Below, piece after piece: positions 22,479 to 31,084 of a DNA stretch of 33,770 nucleotides. Made by a program: the position numbers and the translations under genes. The notes below the pieces were generated by a model. That model searched no databases, was not told the DNA's origin, and was given only the letters and a program-made list of their open reading frames with translations. Where the stretch lies: contig JAFAGN010000142.1 of assembly GCA_023422695.1 (NCBI GenBank), forward strand, positions 1 through 33,770, in the 5' to 3' direction. This stretch comes from Pseudomonadota bacterium. Lineage in GTDB: Bacteria; Pseudomonadota; Alphaproteobacteria; Sphingomonadales; Sphingomonadaceae. Numbering within the stretch: position 1 is the first letter of the stretch; each line of letters starts with the position of its first letter.

Positions 22479-25181
22479 ATGTCGATCAGAAAATCATTGC
22501 TGGCGAGCGGGGCGGTGCTCGCAACGATTGCCACGCCTGCGTTTGCGCAGGATGGGGCGCCCGCTGCGGCAGAAGCTGAGGCGAGCCAATCGGGCAGCGA
22601 CATTGTCGTAACCGGTTCGCGAATCCGGCGGCAAGATCTTGCCGGCGTCGGCCCGGCCACTGTCGTTTCCGCCGAGCAGATCGAGAATACGGGTTTGGTC
22701 AATATCGAAACCGTGCTGCAACGCTTGCCCGCGAACGCGGGTTTTGCGGGCAACCAGACCTCTGCCTATTGGGCGAATAACGGTTATGGCACCGCGCAGG
22801 TGAACTTGCGCGGTCTCGGCATCAAGCGCACTCTGGTGCTGCTCAACGGCCGCCGTCTTGTCGCCGGTGGTACCGGGGCTAACTCCTCGCCCGACCTCAA
22901 CATGATCCCGGTCGCGGCGCTTGCGCGCACCGACGTCCTCAAGGACGGCGCCTCGGCGATCTATGGCGCCGACGCGATGGCGGGCGTCGTCAACCTCGTT
23001 ACCCGGACCGATTATGAAGGTCTCGGTCTTAGCGTGCGTCAGGGCATCACCGAAAAGGGCGACGGATCCGATTTTACGGCCGATTTGTTATGGGGCGTCC
23101 GCAACGATCGCGGCGGCTTCATGGCGGCGGTGACCTATCAGAAGACCAAGGCGGTCAATATGGCGACGCGCGCGCCATGCTCGCTCGCCGAGACGACGCC
23201 GGGGGCGCTGAGCTGCGTTAACAGCGCCTCGACGATCGGGGGACGTGCGGTGTTACCGAACGGCCAGCAGATCAACTTCAATCAGGTACTGGGCGGCAAC
23301 GGCAATTTCTTCGAACCGTACAGCGCCGCCAAGCATAATTTCAATTCGAACCCGTTTCTCAATGCCGTGAGTCCGGTCGAACGCGTCAGCACGGCCTTCT
23401 TCGCCGACTATGACCTGACCGACAATATCGAGGCGTTCGGCGAGTTTCTTTATACGTTCCGGAAGTCGAGCCAGATCGCAACCCCGGGTACGCTGCGCAA
23501 TCTGTCGATCGCGGCAAGCAACCCGACCAACCCGACGGGCCAGAATATCGTCCTGATCCAGCGCCGTCTCGCCGAGCCGGGGCCGCGTCAATTCTTTCAG
23601 GAAACGGACACCTGGCAGGGCACCTTCGGTCTCCGCGGCAAGCTGTCGAACGACTGGGGATGGGAAGTCGCGGGCGCTTTCGGGCGCAACACCGCGGTCG
23701 ATGGATCGACCAACATTGCCAATCTCGAGCGCGTCCGGAATACGATCAATACCAGCATCTGCAGCCCGGCAGCGGGCGCAGCAATTCCTTGTGGTGATTA
23801 TCTCGGGTTTGGCGACCTGACCCCGCAGGTGCTCGACTATATTCTCTTCACCTCGCGCGACCGCGGCGGGAACGAACTCGCGACGGTCACCGCCGACCTC
23901 AATGGCGACCTGTTCAAGTTGCCGGCAGGCGCGGTCTCTTTCGCGGCCGGCGTCGTCTATCGTAAAGAAAAAGGCTGGCGCGATCCCGACCCGCTGACCG
24001 TGCTTGGCATTGCCAACACCAACCAGCAGAGCCCGATCTCGGGGACCAGCGTCGCGAAAGAAGCTTATCTCGAGCTGTCGGTGCCCATTCTTGCCGATGC
24101 GCCCTTCTTTCAGGCGCTGACCGCAGGCGGCGCGGTACGTTATTCGAACTACGACCTATTCGGCAGCGACTGGAACTACAAGGCGAGCCTCGACTGGATT
24201 ATCAACGACAGCTTCCGGCTGCGCGGCACCTATGGCACCGGCTTCCGTATCCCGAACGTCCCTGAACTGTTCGGCGGTGTGTCGGAAGGCAATCTGACGA
24301 CGACCGATCCGTGCTCGCGCTATTCGACAAGCGGCAACGCCGGGCTGATTGCCAACTGCCAGGCGTCGGGCGTCCCTGCAAATTATGTTCAGCTTGGCAC
24401 GACGATCCTGACAACTGTTGGCGGCAATGAGAATCTTCAGCCCGAAAGCTCGACGACCTGGACGGTCGGAACGGTTATATCGCCCAAGGCACTGGTTCCC
24501 GGCCTGTCGCTCACCGCCGACTGGTTCGACATCAAGATCAAGGACGCGATCCGGGCGATCCCGGGTTCGACGAAGCTCGCCATCTGTTACGCCAGCGCCA
24601 ACCTGTCGCATCCCTTCTGCGATGATTTCACGCGCAGCCCGCTGACGGGGGAAGTCACCTTCCTCTCCGCGCAGCCGATCAACACCGGTCGCGAGGAGAT
24701 GAACGGCCTCGACCTTGGCCTCGTCTATAATAACGACATCGGCAGCGTGAATGTCTCGCTCGACGTCAACCTGACCTATCTCAACAAATATGTCGTTCTG
24801 CCCTTCCCCGGCGGCGCGCCGATCGATTTCGACGGCTTCATCGGCGGCGGGAACGGCGGTTATCCGAAGTGGCGCGGTTATGGCGTCCTGACCGCCGAGA
24901 AGGACGGCATTAGCGCGACCTGGTCGACCCAGTGGATCGGCAAGGCGACCGATTTCAACGCTTCGCCCGGAGAAATCGGCTATCGTACGCCGAATGTGTT
25001 CTACCACAATCTCCAGCTCGCCTTTGAGATGGACGAGAAGACGCGGTTCCAGCTCGGGGTCGACAATCTATTCGATCGGAAGGCGCCCTATATCCAGAGC
25101 TTCACCGACGCGAACACCGACACGATGACCTATGATCTGCTCGGACGGCGTTTCTACGTCGGCTTCCGTACTGCGTTCTGA
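22479..25181 (+). CDS. TonB-dependent outer-membrane receptor
   Basis: The 900-residue product has a signal peptide ending 'TPAFAQ', a plug domain starting 'DIVVTGSRIRRQDLAGVG' with 'VNLRGLGIKRTLVLLNGRRL' and 'LKDGASAIYGADAMAGVVN', and a long beta-barrel ending 'RRFYVGFRTAF' with terminal Phe. It is the usual size for sphingomonad receptors, which import siderophores, chelated metals, peptides or sugars; the substrate cannot be read from the sequence. GGGGG lies 9 nt before the ATG. Two PepSY membrane proteins follow in the same operon (10-nt gap), a combination often seen with iron or other metal uptake. A HutC-type operator lies upstream. Confidence 0.95.
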   Translation: MSIRKSLLASGAVLATIATPAFAQDGAPAAAEAEASQSGSDIVVTGSRIRRQDLAGVGPATVVSAEQIENTGLVNIETVLQRLPANAGFAGNQTSAYWANNGYGTAQVNLRGLGIKRTLVLLNGRRLVAGGTGANSSPDLNMIPVAALARTDVLKDGASAIYGADAMAGVVNLVTRTDYEGLGLSVRQGITEKGDGSDFTADLLWGVRNDRGGFMAAVTYQKTKAVNMATRAPCSLAETTPGALSCVNSASTIGGRAVLPNGQQINFNQVLGGNGNFFEPYSAAKHNFNSNPFLNAVSPVERVSTAFFADYDLTDNIEAFGEFLYTFRKSSQIATPGTLRNLSIAASNPTNPTGQNIVLIQRRLAEPGPRQFFQETDTWQGTFGLRGKLSNDWGWEVAGAFGRNTAVDGSTNIANLERVRNTINTSICSPAAGAAIPCGDYLGFGDLTPQVLDYILFTSRDRGGNELATVTADLNGDLFKLPAGAVSFAAGVVYRKEKGWRDPDPLTVLGIANTNQQSPISGTSVAKEAYLELSVPILADAPFFQALTAGGAVRYSNYDLFGSDWNYKASLDWIINDSFRLRGTYGTGFRIPNVPELFGGVSEGNLTTTDPCSRYSTSGNAGLIANCQASGVPANYVQLGTTILTTVGGNENLQPESSTTWTVGTVISPKALVPGLSLTADWFDIKIKDAIRAIPGSTKLAICYASANLSHPFCDDFTRSPLTGEVTFLSAQPINTGREEMNGLDLGLVYNNDIGSVNVSLDVNLTYLNKYVVLPFPGGAPIDFDGFIGGGNGGYPKWRGYGVLTAEKDGISATWSTQWIGKATDFNASPGEIGYRTPNVFYHNLQLAFEMDEKTRFQLGVDNLFDRKAPYIQSFTDANTDTMTYDLLGRRFYVGFRTAF

Positions 25182-25191
25182 GGGCATCGAC

Positions 25192-25896
25192 ATGGCGATC
25201 CGTTGGCCGTTGCTTGTCCGGCGAACGCATAAATGGCTGGCCTTGGTGGTCGGCGTCCAGGTGCTGCTCTGGACGGTCACCGGCTTCTACATGGTGGTCG
25301 TGCACATCGACACCATCCATGGCGACCATTTGGTGCGCGCGCCTGCCTCCCACCCATTTGAGCTTACCGGCCTGGCTCCGCCGTCGCGGATCGTCGCGAC
25401 CGCGCCCGGCGCATCCGAGGTTCGTTTGCAGCGATTGTTCGATCGCGCCGTCTGGCGCGCCGAAACACCGGACGGCGCGAGGCTGTTCGACGCCCGCTCG
25501 GGTGCGCCGCTGCCTGCTTTGACCGAGTCCCAGGTCCGCGAGCAGGCGCGGCGCATCTACACCGGCGATGGCAGCATCGTATCGGTGAAATTACTGACCA
25601 AGGCGCCGCTGGAAATGCAGGCGCGAAAGCCGCCCTACTGGCAGGTCGAGTTCGAGGGCTGGAACCGTCCGACCCTCTATCTTTCGCCTCAGACGGGCGA
25701 GCTGATTTCACGACGCCACGCGTTGTGGCGCGTATTCGATTTCGCCTGGATGCTCCACATCATGGACTATGACGAGCGAACCGACGTCAACAATCCTTTG
25801 CTGCGTGTCGCGACCTGGAGCGCCTTCGCCATGGCGCTGACGGGAGCGTGGCTCCTGATCTGGTCCTTCAAGCGTCGCAAAGGGAAGAAGGCATGA
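25192..25896 (+). CDS. PepSY-domain membrane protein, first of a tandem pair
   Basis: The 234-residue product has 'RRTHKWLALVVGVQVLLWTV' as first membrane helix with a conserved His-Lys, a periplasmic PepSY-like domain, then 'VFDFAWMLHIMDYDERTDVN' and a C-terminal helix 'SAFAMALTGAWLLIWSF'. Proteins of this plan (PepSY_TM) are linked to metal reduction or uptake beside TonB receptors; the membrane-flanking His residues could bind haem, by analogy only. The ATG at 25192 is chosen over an in-frame start at 25132 inside the receptor gene. The stop overlaps the second PepSY gene (ATGA). Confidence 0.85.
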   Translation: MAIRWPLLVRRTHKWLALVVGVQVLLWTVTGFYMVVVHIDTIHGDHLVRAPASHPFELTGLAPPSRIVATAPGASEVRLQRLFDRAVWRAETPDGARLFDARSGAPLPALTESQVREQARRIYTGDGSIVSVKLLTKAPLEMQARKPPYWQVEFEGWNRPTLYLSPQTGELISRRHALWRVFDFAWMLHIMDYDERTDVNNPLLRVATWSAFAMALTGAWLLIWSFKRRKGKKA

Positions 25897-26627
25897 AGAA
25901 GATACGCCTGACGCCGCTGTTTTTCCGGCGCATCCACAAATGGGTCGGCCTGATCTTGGGTCTTCAATTCCTGCTTTGGGCCTTGAGCGGTTCGGTGATG
26001 GCGCTGCTCGATAAGGATCAGGTCGGCGGCCATGGTGGCGGAATGTCGCACGCCCACCCGTTGCCGCCCGGGGATTTTTTCGACCTCGCCTCGCTGCCGC
26101 GTAATGAACCCGTGACCAATGTCGTCCTGCGCGACCTTGGCACGCGCCCGATTTACGAGCTTCACACGGCGAAGGGCGTGCGCCTTGTTGACGCGACGGA
26201 CGGCAAGACGGTTCTGGTCGACGAGGCAATGGCGCGCGACGTGGCCTCGATGATGAATGAGGCGCCGATTCGCAAGATCAGCGTCCTTTCAAAGCCGAAC
26301 CTTGAAGCGCGGGATCATGAAGGTGCCATGTGGCGGGTCGATTTCGCCGATGCCGAGAACAGCAGCGCCTATGTTTCGCTCGACACCGCGCGGTTCCTCG
26401 TGATGCGTGGCGACACCTGGCGGACCTGGGACTTTTTCTGGATGCTCCACAATATGGATTATCTGAACCGGAAGAGCTTCAACCACCCGCTCATCATCTT
26501 CGTCGCGTTCGGGACACTGTGGCTGTCGGGGACCGGATTCTACCTGCTGTTCAAAAGCTTCAGCCGCGCCGACTTTCGCTGGCTGCGCCGACGTCGCAAG
26601 CCGGTCGAAACCCGCGGCGCAGCCTGA
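25893..26627 (+). CDS. PepSY-domain membrane protein, second of a tandem pair
   Basis: The 244-residue product is a paralogue of the preceding one: 'RRIHKWVGLILGLQFLLWAL' matches its first helix, 'TWDFFWMLHNMDYLNRKSFN' matches the second His motif, and 'FGTLWLSGTGFYLLFKSF' the last helix. A His-rich segment 'GGHGGGMSHAHPLPPGD' after the first helix is specific to this copy and may bind metal at the periplasmic face. The two probably work as a pair. The ATG at 25893 overlaps the previous stop. It ends 4 nt before the converging GntR stop, both stops lying in a short palindrome (26624-26635). Confidence 0.85.
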   Translation: MKKIRLTPLFFRRIHKWVGLILGLQFLLWALSGSVMALLDKDQVGGHGGGMSHAHPLPPGDFFDLASLPRNEPVTNVVLRDLGTRPIYELHTAKGVRLVDATDGKTVLVDEAMARDVASMMNEAPIRKISVLSKPNLEARDHEGAMWRVDFADAENSSAYVSLDTARFLVMRGDTWRTWDFFWMLHNMDYLNRKSFNHPLIIFVAFGTLWLSGTGFYLLFKSFSRADFRWLRRRRKPVETRGAA

Positions 26628-26631
26628 CCCG

Positions 26632-27432
26632 TCAGCCGTCGATTGCGAAAGCGGCCGACAGTTCGAAGCGCGATCCGGGGTGCGTGAGCCACGCGTGTGA
26701 AACGAGGCGCGAATGGCTCCAGGTGCGGCGGGTCATCCGCAGCACGGGCTCGCCTTCCGCCAGCCCGAGCATCGTGTGCGTCTGCGCGTCCGGCATCTCG
26801 GCGCGGACGCGATGTTCTACCCGTTCCAGCGGCGCGGTGCGGGTCAGATATTCGTTCGGCGTCGTTTGCGTGAAGTCCATCTTTCCATAGTCGGGGGCGG
26901 CCGATGCCAGCACAAACCGCTCCTCGAGTTGAATCGGAAATTCGGCCTCGTGATGCACGATGATCGAATGGAATAATTTTGTTCCGACCGGGACCTCCAG
27001 CAGCGCCGCCATGTCGGCGCTGGCTCGTATCTCGTTGTTCTGAACGACGCGGGCACGATAAACATGCCCCCGCGCCCGAACTTCGTCGGCAATATTCCGG
27101 ATCTCAATCATCTGGCCGATCGGTTTCGGCTCGGCGATGAACGAACCGCTCCCGGCGCGGCGAACCAAGACGCCCGAGGCTTGGAGTTCGCGCAGCGCCC
27201 TATTAGCGGTCATGCGTGACACGTCGAACTGCTGCACCAGTTCGGCTTCCGAAGGCACCCGGTCGCCCGGTTTCAGCAGCCCGTCGCGAACGGCATCACA
27301 AATGCTCTGCTTGATCGCTGCATAGCGCGGCCCTGCGCGAGCGTCGTTATCCTCGGTTTTGCTTCGCCGGGATGTGGTTGAACCCCTTGAAAAGCTTGAA
27401 CCGCTCCCGGGCGTGCGCGCAATGGAATCCAT
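26632..27432 (-). CDS. GntR-family regulator, HutC subfamily
   Basis: The 266-residue product has a winged helix-turn-helix ('PRYAAIKQSICDAVRDGLLK', 'PSEAELVQQFDVSRMTANRA', 'GVLVRRAGSGSFIAEP') and a UTRA effector domain with strong HutC flavour: 'NEYLTRTAPLERVEHRVRAE' and 'MTRRTWSHSRLVSHAWLTHP' followed by 'GSRFELSAAF'. HutC proper represses histidine use and is induced by urocanate. No hut enzymes are in the window; the neighbour is a TonB receptor/PepSY operon with a matching operator, so it probably represses that. The ATG at 27432 is favoured since a promoter and operator lie just upstream; a start at 27519 would run through them. The N-terminal 30 residues are Ser/Arg-rich and unusual. 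Confidence 0.88.
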   Translation of the reverse strand: MDSIARTPGSGSSFSRGSTTSRRSKTEDNDARAGPRYAAIKQSICDAVRDGLLKPGDRVPSEAELVQQFDVSRMTANRALRELQASGVLVRRAGSGSFIAEPKPIGQMIEIRNIADEVRARGHVYRARVVQNNEIRASADMAALLEVPVGTKLFHSIIVHHEAEFPIQLEERFVLASAAPDYGKMDFTQTTPNEYLTRTAPLERVEHRVRAEMPDAQTHTMLGLAEGEPVLRMTRRTWSHSRLVSHAWLTHPGSRFELSAAFAIDG

Positions 27433-27437
27433 AACCC

Positions 27438-27468
27438 GTCTATACAGCTTGCTGCACGAATATTCCAA
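27438..27468 (-). promoter_or_regulatory. Promoter of the HutC-like gene with autoregulatory operator
   Basis: On the minus strand TTGGAA (27468-27463), 18 bp, TATAGA (27444-27439) ends 6 nt before the ATG, predicting a leaderless transcript. The -10 is embedded in GTCTATAC (27438-27445 on the plus strand), an exact GT-N-TA-N-AC match like the site before the TonB receptor. Binding would block its own promoter. Confidence 0.55.
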
Positions 27469-27601
27469 TCGGTGAAATGTTATAATTGATTTTGGGCGCT
27501 TAGAATGGTCCGCCTGCAATCCTGGCGACCGTTGGCTGTCTCGAAATTCCGCCCAGATGCGACCGATCCGGATTCAGCCAATCGCATTGATCCGTGCGTT
27601 T

Positions 27602-27627
27602 CCTGTTCTGGCCATTTTGGCCACAGG
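27602..27627 (+). promoter_or_regulatory. Hairpin overlapping the recombinase ribosome binding site
   Basis: TGGCCA-TTT-TGGCCA (27609-27623) is a perfect inverted repeat, extended by CCTG (27602-27605) and CAGG (27624-27627) across a small bulge. The outer 3' arm includes part of AGGAG (27625-27629), the Shine-Dalgarno 7 nt before the recombinase ATG. Folding would mask it. The same dyad could instead be a protein-binding site. Confidence 0.4.
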
Positions 27628-27636
27628 AGAACGATC

Positions 27637-28266
27637 ATGGGTAGGTCAGAATTCGACAATTTACCTTCACGACCAGCGTGGAATGTCGGTCGAAAGGTTG
27701 GTGCAAAGCGACCGCTAAAACCACGACAGATATGGGCAATTCGCTTTCATCTGGACCGCGAGCATCGGCTTCGAGACAGGGCGCTTTTCGATCTTGCGAT
27801 CGACAGCAAGTTGCGAGGCTGCGATCTTGTGAAGATCAAGATCGGCGATCTCGTCGCCGGCGGTGAGTTGAGAACGCGGGCGATGGTGATCCAGCAGAAG
27901 ACCAATCGACCCGTGCAGTTTGAGATCATGTCGGATGCTCGCGGGAGCCTCTTGGCATGGCTTGAGCGGCGCGGTGGATCGATCGAGGATTTTGCGTTCC
28001 CCAGCCGGGTCGACCACTCCGCTCATATGAGCACGCGCCAATATGCACGTCTCGTCGACGAATGGGTCACCGCGGTTGGTCTCCGAAGTGAAGATTACGG
28101 GACGCATTCGTTGCGGAGGACAAAGGCGTCGATCATTTACAAGGCCACTGGCAACTTACGTGCCGTCCAAATTCTACTCGGTCACACCAAGATTGAAAAT
28201 ACCGTGCGGTACCTCGGCATCGACGTTGAAGACGCGTTGACACTGGCGGAGGGCATCGAAGTCTAA
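27637..28266 (+). CDS. Short tyrosine recombinase (integrase family)
   Basis: The 209-residue product contains the complete tyrosine-recombinase set: Arg60 in 'SKLRGCDLVKIKIGD', Lys88 in 'VIQQKTNRPVQ', 'HSLRRTKASIIYKATG' (His157, Arg160), His183 in 'ILLGHTKIENT' and the nucleophile Tyr192 in 'VRYLGIDVEDAL'. It lacks most of the N-terminal core-binding domain, leaving about 40 residues before the catalytic domain. The ATG at 27637 has AGGAG spaced 7 nt; a longer in-frame start at 27505 overlaps the GntR promoter region. Such small recombinases are widespread in alphaproteobacteria; no attachment site or direct repeat was identified, so a role in moving this region is unproven. Confidence 0.88.
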   Translation: MGRSEFDNLPSRPAWNVGRKVGAKRPLKPRQIWAIRFHLDREHRLRDRALFDLAIDSKLRGCDLVKIKIGDLVAGGELRTRAMVIQQKTNRPVQFEIMSDARGSLLAWLERRGGSIEDFAFPSRVDHSAHMSTRQYARLVDEWVTAVGLRSEDYGTHSLRRTKASIIYKATGNLRAVQILLGHTKIENTVRYLGIDVEDALTLAEGIEV

Positions 28267-28399
28267 CCGCCAATTCTCGACATCCTAGAGAGCGAGCGAT
28301 TTTGATTCCCTCGGAACGTCAGCTCTCTCTGTTTGCCCCCCGAAAGCCGACAGTCTCCAAGCGGCCAGCTACAGAAATCGCGAACCGTAGATCAAGCCA

Positions 28400-29896
28400 T
28401 CAATGCGGCGCTATCCCGATTTCTACACCTGTCTTGTCGTGAAGCGCGAATTTGTCGATGATGTCCGCGCTGGCGCGGTTGTACCCCACGACCTTGACGC
28501 TCCGCCCCTCGCGCTGCAGCTTGGCGACGATCTTGTCGAGCGCCCCAACGCCCGAAATATCCCAGAAATGCGCAGCTGAAACGTCGATCAGCACAGTGTC
28601 CGTCTGGTCCTCGGTTTGGAACGCGCGGGTAAAGCGATCGACTGATGCAAAGAAAATCTGCCCGGTGACGCGATAAGTCGCCGTCGCGCCGTCAGGTGAT
28701 ACGTCGCGCTCGACCGCGAACATCCGCCGCACCTTGCCGGCAAAGAACACCCCCGACAGCAGCACGCCCGCCAGCACGCCGAGCGACAGGTCATGCGTCG
28801 CCACGACGACAATCACCGTCGTCAGCATCACGATCGACGATGTCGGCGGATGGCGGCGCAGATTGGGAATCGAATTCCAGCTGAACGTCCCGATCGACAC
28901 CATGATCATCACCGCGACCAGCGCGGGCATCGGCACCTGTCCGACAAACGGTCCAAGCACCGCGAGCAGAAACAACAGGAACGCCCCCGCCGTAAAGGTC
29001 GACAGCCGTCCGCGTCCGCCCGACGTTACGTTGATCACCGACTGGCCGATCATCGCGCAGCCGCCCATGCCACCAAAGAAGGCCGCGACGATATTCGCCC
29101 CGCCTTGCCCCGCACATTCGCGCTGTTTGTCGCTGTCGGTGTCGGTCATGTCGTCGACGATCTGCGCGGTGAGCAGGCTTTCGAGCAGCCCGACCGCTGC
29201 CATCGTGAGCGAATAGGGCAGGATGATCTGAAGCGTTTCCCACGTCAGCGGCACATTCGGCAACGCAAAGGTCGGCAGCCCCTCGGGCAATTTGCCCATG
29301 TCGCCCACCGTATTGACCGGCAGACCGAAACCGATGCTGATCGCCGACAGGATCAGGATCGCGATCAGCGGCGACGGCACCGCTTTGGTCAGGCGCGGCA
29401 ACAGATAGATGATCGCCAGCCCGCCCGCGACCATCGCATAGGTTTCCCAGCCTACGTTGGTCAGCTGCGGCAACTGCGCCATGAAGATCAGAATCGCCAG
29501 CGCGTTGACGAAGCCAGTGATGACGGACCGCGACACGAACTGCATCAGCAGGTCGAGCCGGAGCAGGCCCGCAACAATCTGGATCAACCCCATCAGGATC
29601 GTTGCCGCAAACAGATATTCGACGCCATGATCGCGCACCAGCGGGATCACCAGCACCGCGACCGCGGCGGTCGCGGCAGAGATCATGCCGGTGCGGCCTC
29701 CGGTAAAGGCAATGACCATCGCAATCGCGACCGAGGCGTACAGCCCGACGCGCGGGTCGACCCCGGCGATGATCGAAAACCCGATCGCTTCGGGGATCAG
29801 CGCTAGTGCGACGACGATCCCGGCCAGAATTTCGCGGCGCAGCGATGCGCCGTCGGTGAACCACTGCTGGCGATAAGAAGATAAGGAAACAGACAT
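28400..29896 (-). CDS. SulP-family anion transporter with STAS domain
   Basis: The 498-residue product has the SulP membrane part (about residues 20-390; 'AGIVVALALIPEAIGFSIIA', 'GPFVGQVPMPALVAVMIMVS') and a C-terminal STAS domain with 'TVLIDVSAAHFWDISGVGAL'. SulP proteins move sulfate, bicarbonate or other anions; the 'PEAIGFSIIAGVDPRVGLYA' start resembles the bicarbonate/sulfate branch, but substrate is not decidable here. The ATG at 29896 (MSVSLSSYRQQW) is preferred to 29950. It stands alone and converges with the recombinase. No damage is visible. Confidence 0.93.
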   Translation of the reverse strand: MSVSLSSYRQQWFTDGASLRREILAGIVVALALIPEAIGFSIIAGVDPRVGLYASVAIAMVIAFTGGRTGMISAATAAVAVLVIPLVRDHGVEYLFAATILMGLIQIVAGLLRLDLLMQFVSRSVITGFVNALAILIFMAQLPQLTNVGWETYAMVAGGLAIIYLLPRLTKAVPSPLIAILILSAISIGFGLPVNTVGDMGKLPEGLPTFALPNVPLTWETLQIILPYSLTMAAVGLLESLLTAQIVDDMTDTDSDKQRECAGQGGANIVAAFFGGMGGCAMIGQSVINVTSGGRGRLSTFTAGAFLLFLLAVLGPFVGQVPMPALVAVMIMVSIGTFSWNSIPNLRRHPPTSSIVMLTTVIVVVATHDLSLGVLAGVLLSGVFFAGKVRRMFAVERDVSPDGATATYRVTGQIFFASVDRFTRAFQTEDQTDTVLIDVSAAHFWDISGVGALDKIVAKLQREGRSVKVVGYNRASADIIDKFALHDKTGVEIGIAPH

Positions 29897-30229
29897 TGGA
29901 ATTCCACAACAAGGCACATGGCGCCAGCTTGGGCGCGAACAGGATTTCATGTGTGATGTCGTCCGGCGGATCGGCGGCCGGAATAGCCACCCGGATTTGC
30001 ACCGGGTCCATGCGAGTGTGCTGCCCCTATCTTTACGGGCGGTTCATTGCAAGACGGCCATCAGCTGGCTTTGTCTCGAAATATCCAGCCACCGAAGAGT
30101 AGATCGCTGCTTCGATATTCCCGAATTTAACGTCGGCTTTGGCATGGTTGACGCCTAAATGCCGCCAGTCTGGAATCGGCCATTGGTATTTACGACGCGA
30201 TAGCACGCACCAGTGCCAAGCGATCACAG
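29897..30229. other. Intergenic region, no convincing gene
   Basis: The stretch lies upstream of the SulP gene and downstream of a minus-strand secreted-protein operon. Short open readings exist on both strands (for example 30033-30227 minus), but none has an RBS, family likeness or good packing. It must hold the SulP promoter; no clear -35/-10 was found. Confidence 0.5.
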
Positions 30230-31084
30230 CTACTTCACATTCAGTTGAATCGTAAAACCGCCACGGTAGGGAGGGGGTTTAAGGGGATCTCGCTCGCCCT
30301 TGGAACCGCTCGCATAGGCCTGCACCACTATGAAATAGACCCCGTCGGCCGGCAGGTAACGGTCGAGCACGCTGTCGAAACCGACGTCGCCGCGGTATTG
30401 CGCGTCGCTCGATTGCAGCAGCTTCGGGTCATCCGGCGTGCGGAAGATTTTCACGAGGCTGTGCGTTTCGGGAGACCGGACCGTCACCTTGACCCGCTGG
30501 GCAAGCCGACCCTCGAAGCGGTACAATATCGCGGGGCGGCCAGTGTCGAAAGCCGTCATCGCGGCTTGCGCAAAATCGCCTGGTACCGTCTCATTGGTCG
30601 GAATGGTGAACGCGTCGCCGAACGCTGTCTTCTCCGAAGCCAGATCTGCGACGCGGGCCTTCCACGGCGGCTCCGCTGAATTTGTCGGAAGCGGTGGTGC
30701 AATTGCCAGCGTCACGTCGAGCGGCGCGCCTGCGGCTCCCAGCGGTGCAAGATAATAGATGCCGTCTCGCGGGGCGACGAGATCGAGATGGACAACATCC
30801 GAACCATCGCGCGTCGAAAGCGGTCCGCCTTCGGAGTCATATATTATGGCGCTGACCGGCCCCTTGCCCCGAACCTCGACGTCGACCTTGCTGCCACCGA
30901 GAACTGCAATTTGGCGCAGGGCGCTCTCGCCAGCGGATATCCGGGAGGTGGTTCCCGATCGAATGGCCGGTGGCGATCCGGGAGGAGCTTCCGGCTCGAC
31001 CAGCGATATTTCGGCCGGCGCGCCGGTCGTCTGTGCCCCGGCAGCGTTGGCAAGCAGCAATGCAGCGGCAATAGCTACCTTCAT
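30230..31084 (-). CDS. Secreted protein of unknown function
   Basis: The 284-residue product has a short signal peptide ('AIAAALLLANAAGAQT', cleavage near AGA-QT). The remainder is beta-rich with 'VDVEVRGKGPVSAIIYDSEG' and 'PRDGIYYLAPLGAAGAPLDV', then 'VLDRYLPADGVYFIVVQAYA', resembling two repeated pre-peptidase-like beta-sandwich modules (D-G-x-Y-x-hydrophobic pattern), although I cannot assign a family with confidence. It has no Cys in the mature part. Its ATG overlaps the stop of the upstream secreted-protein gene (ATGA), so the two form an operon and may act together in the periplasm. Confidence 0.7.
   Translation of the reverse strand: MKVAIAAALLLANAAGAQTTGAPAEISLVEPEAPPGSPPAIRSGTTSRISAGESALRQIAVLGGSKVDVEVRGKGPVSAIIYDSEGGPLSTRDGSDVVHLDLVAPRDGIYYLAPLGAAGAPLDVTLAIAPPLPTNSAEPPWKARVADLASEKTAFGDAFTIPTNETVPGDFAQAAMTAFDTGRPAILYRFEGRLAQRVKVTVRSPETHSLVKIFRTPDDPKLLQSSDAQYRGDVGFDSVLDRYLPADGVYFIVVQAYASGSKGERDPLKPPPYRGGFTIQLNVK

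Noticed and set aside
28793..29806. 337-codon open frame antisense to the SulP gene
   Set aside because: Repetitive His/Arg/Asp/Gln-rich product typical of antisense to a membrane protein; no RBS.
30033..30227. 64-codon minus-strand open frame in the intergenic region
   Set aside because: No RBS, no family match and no operon packing; resembles translated intergenic repeat noise common in alphaproteobacteria.
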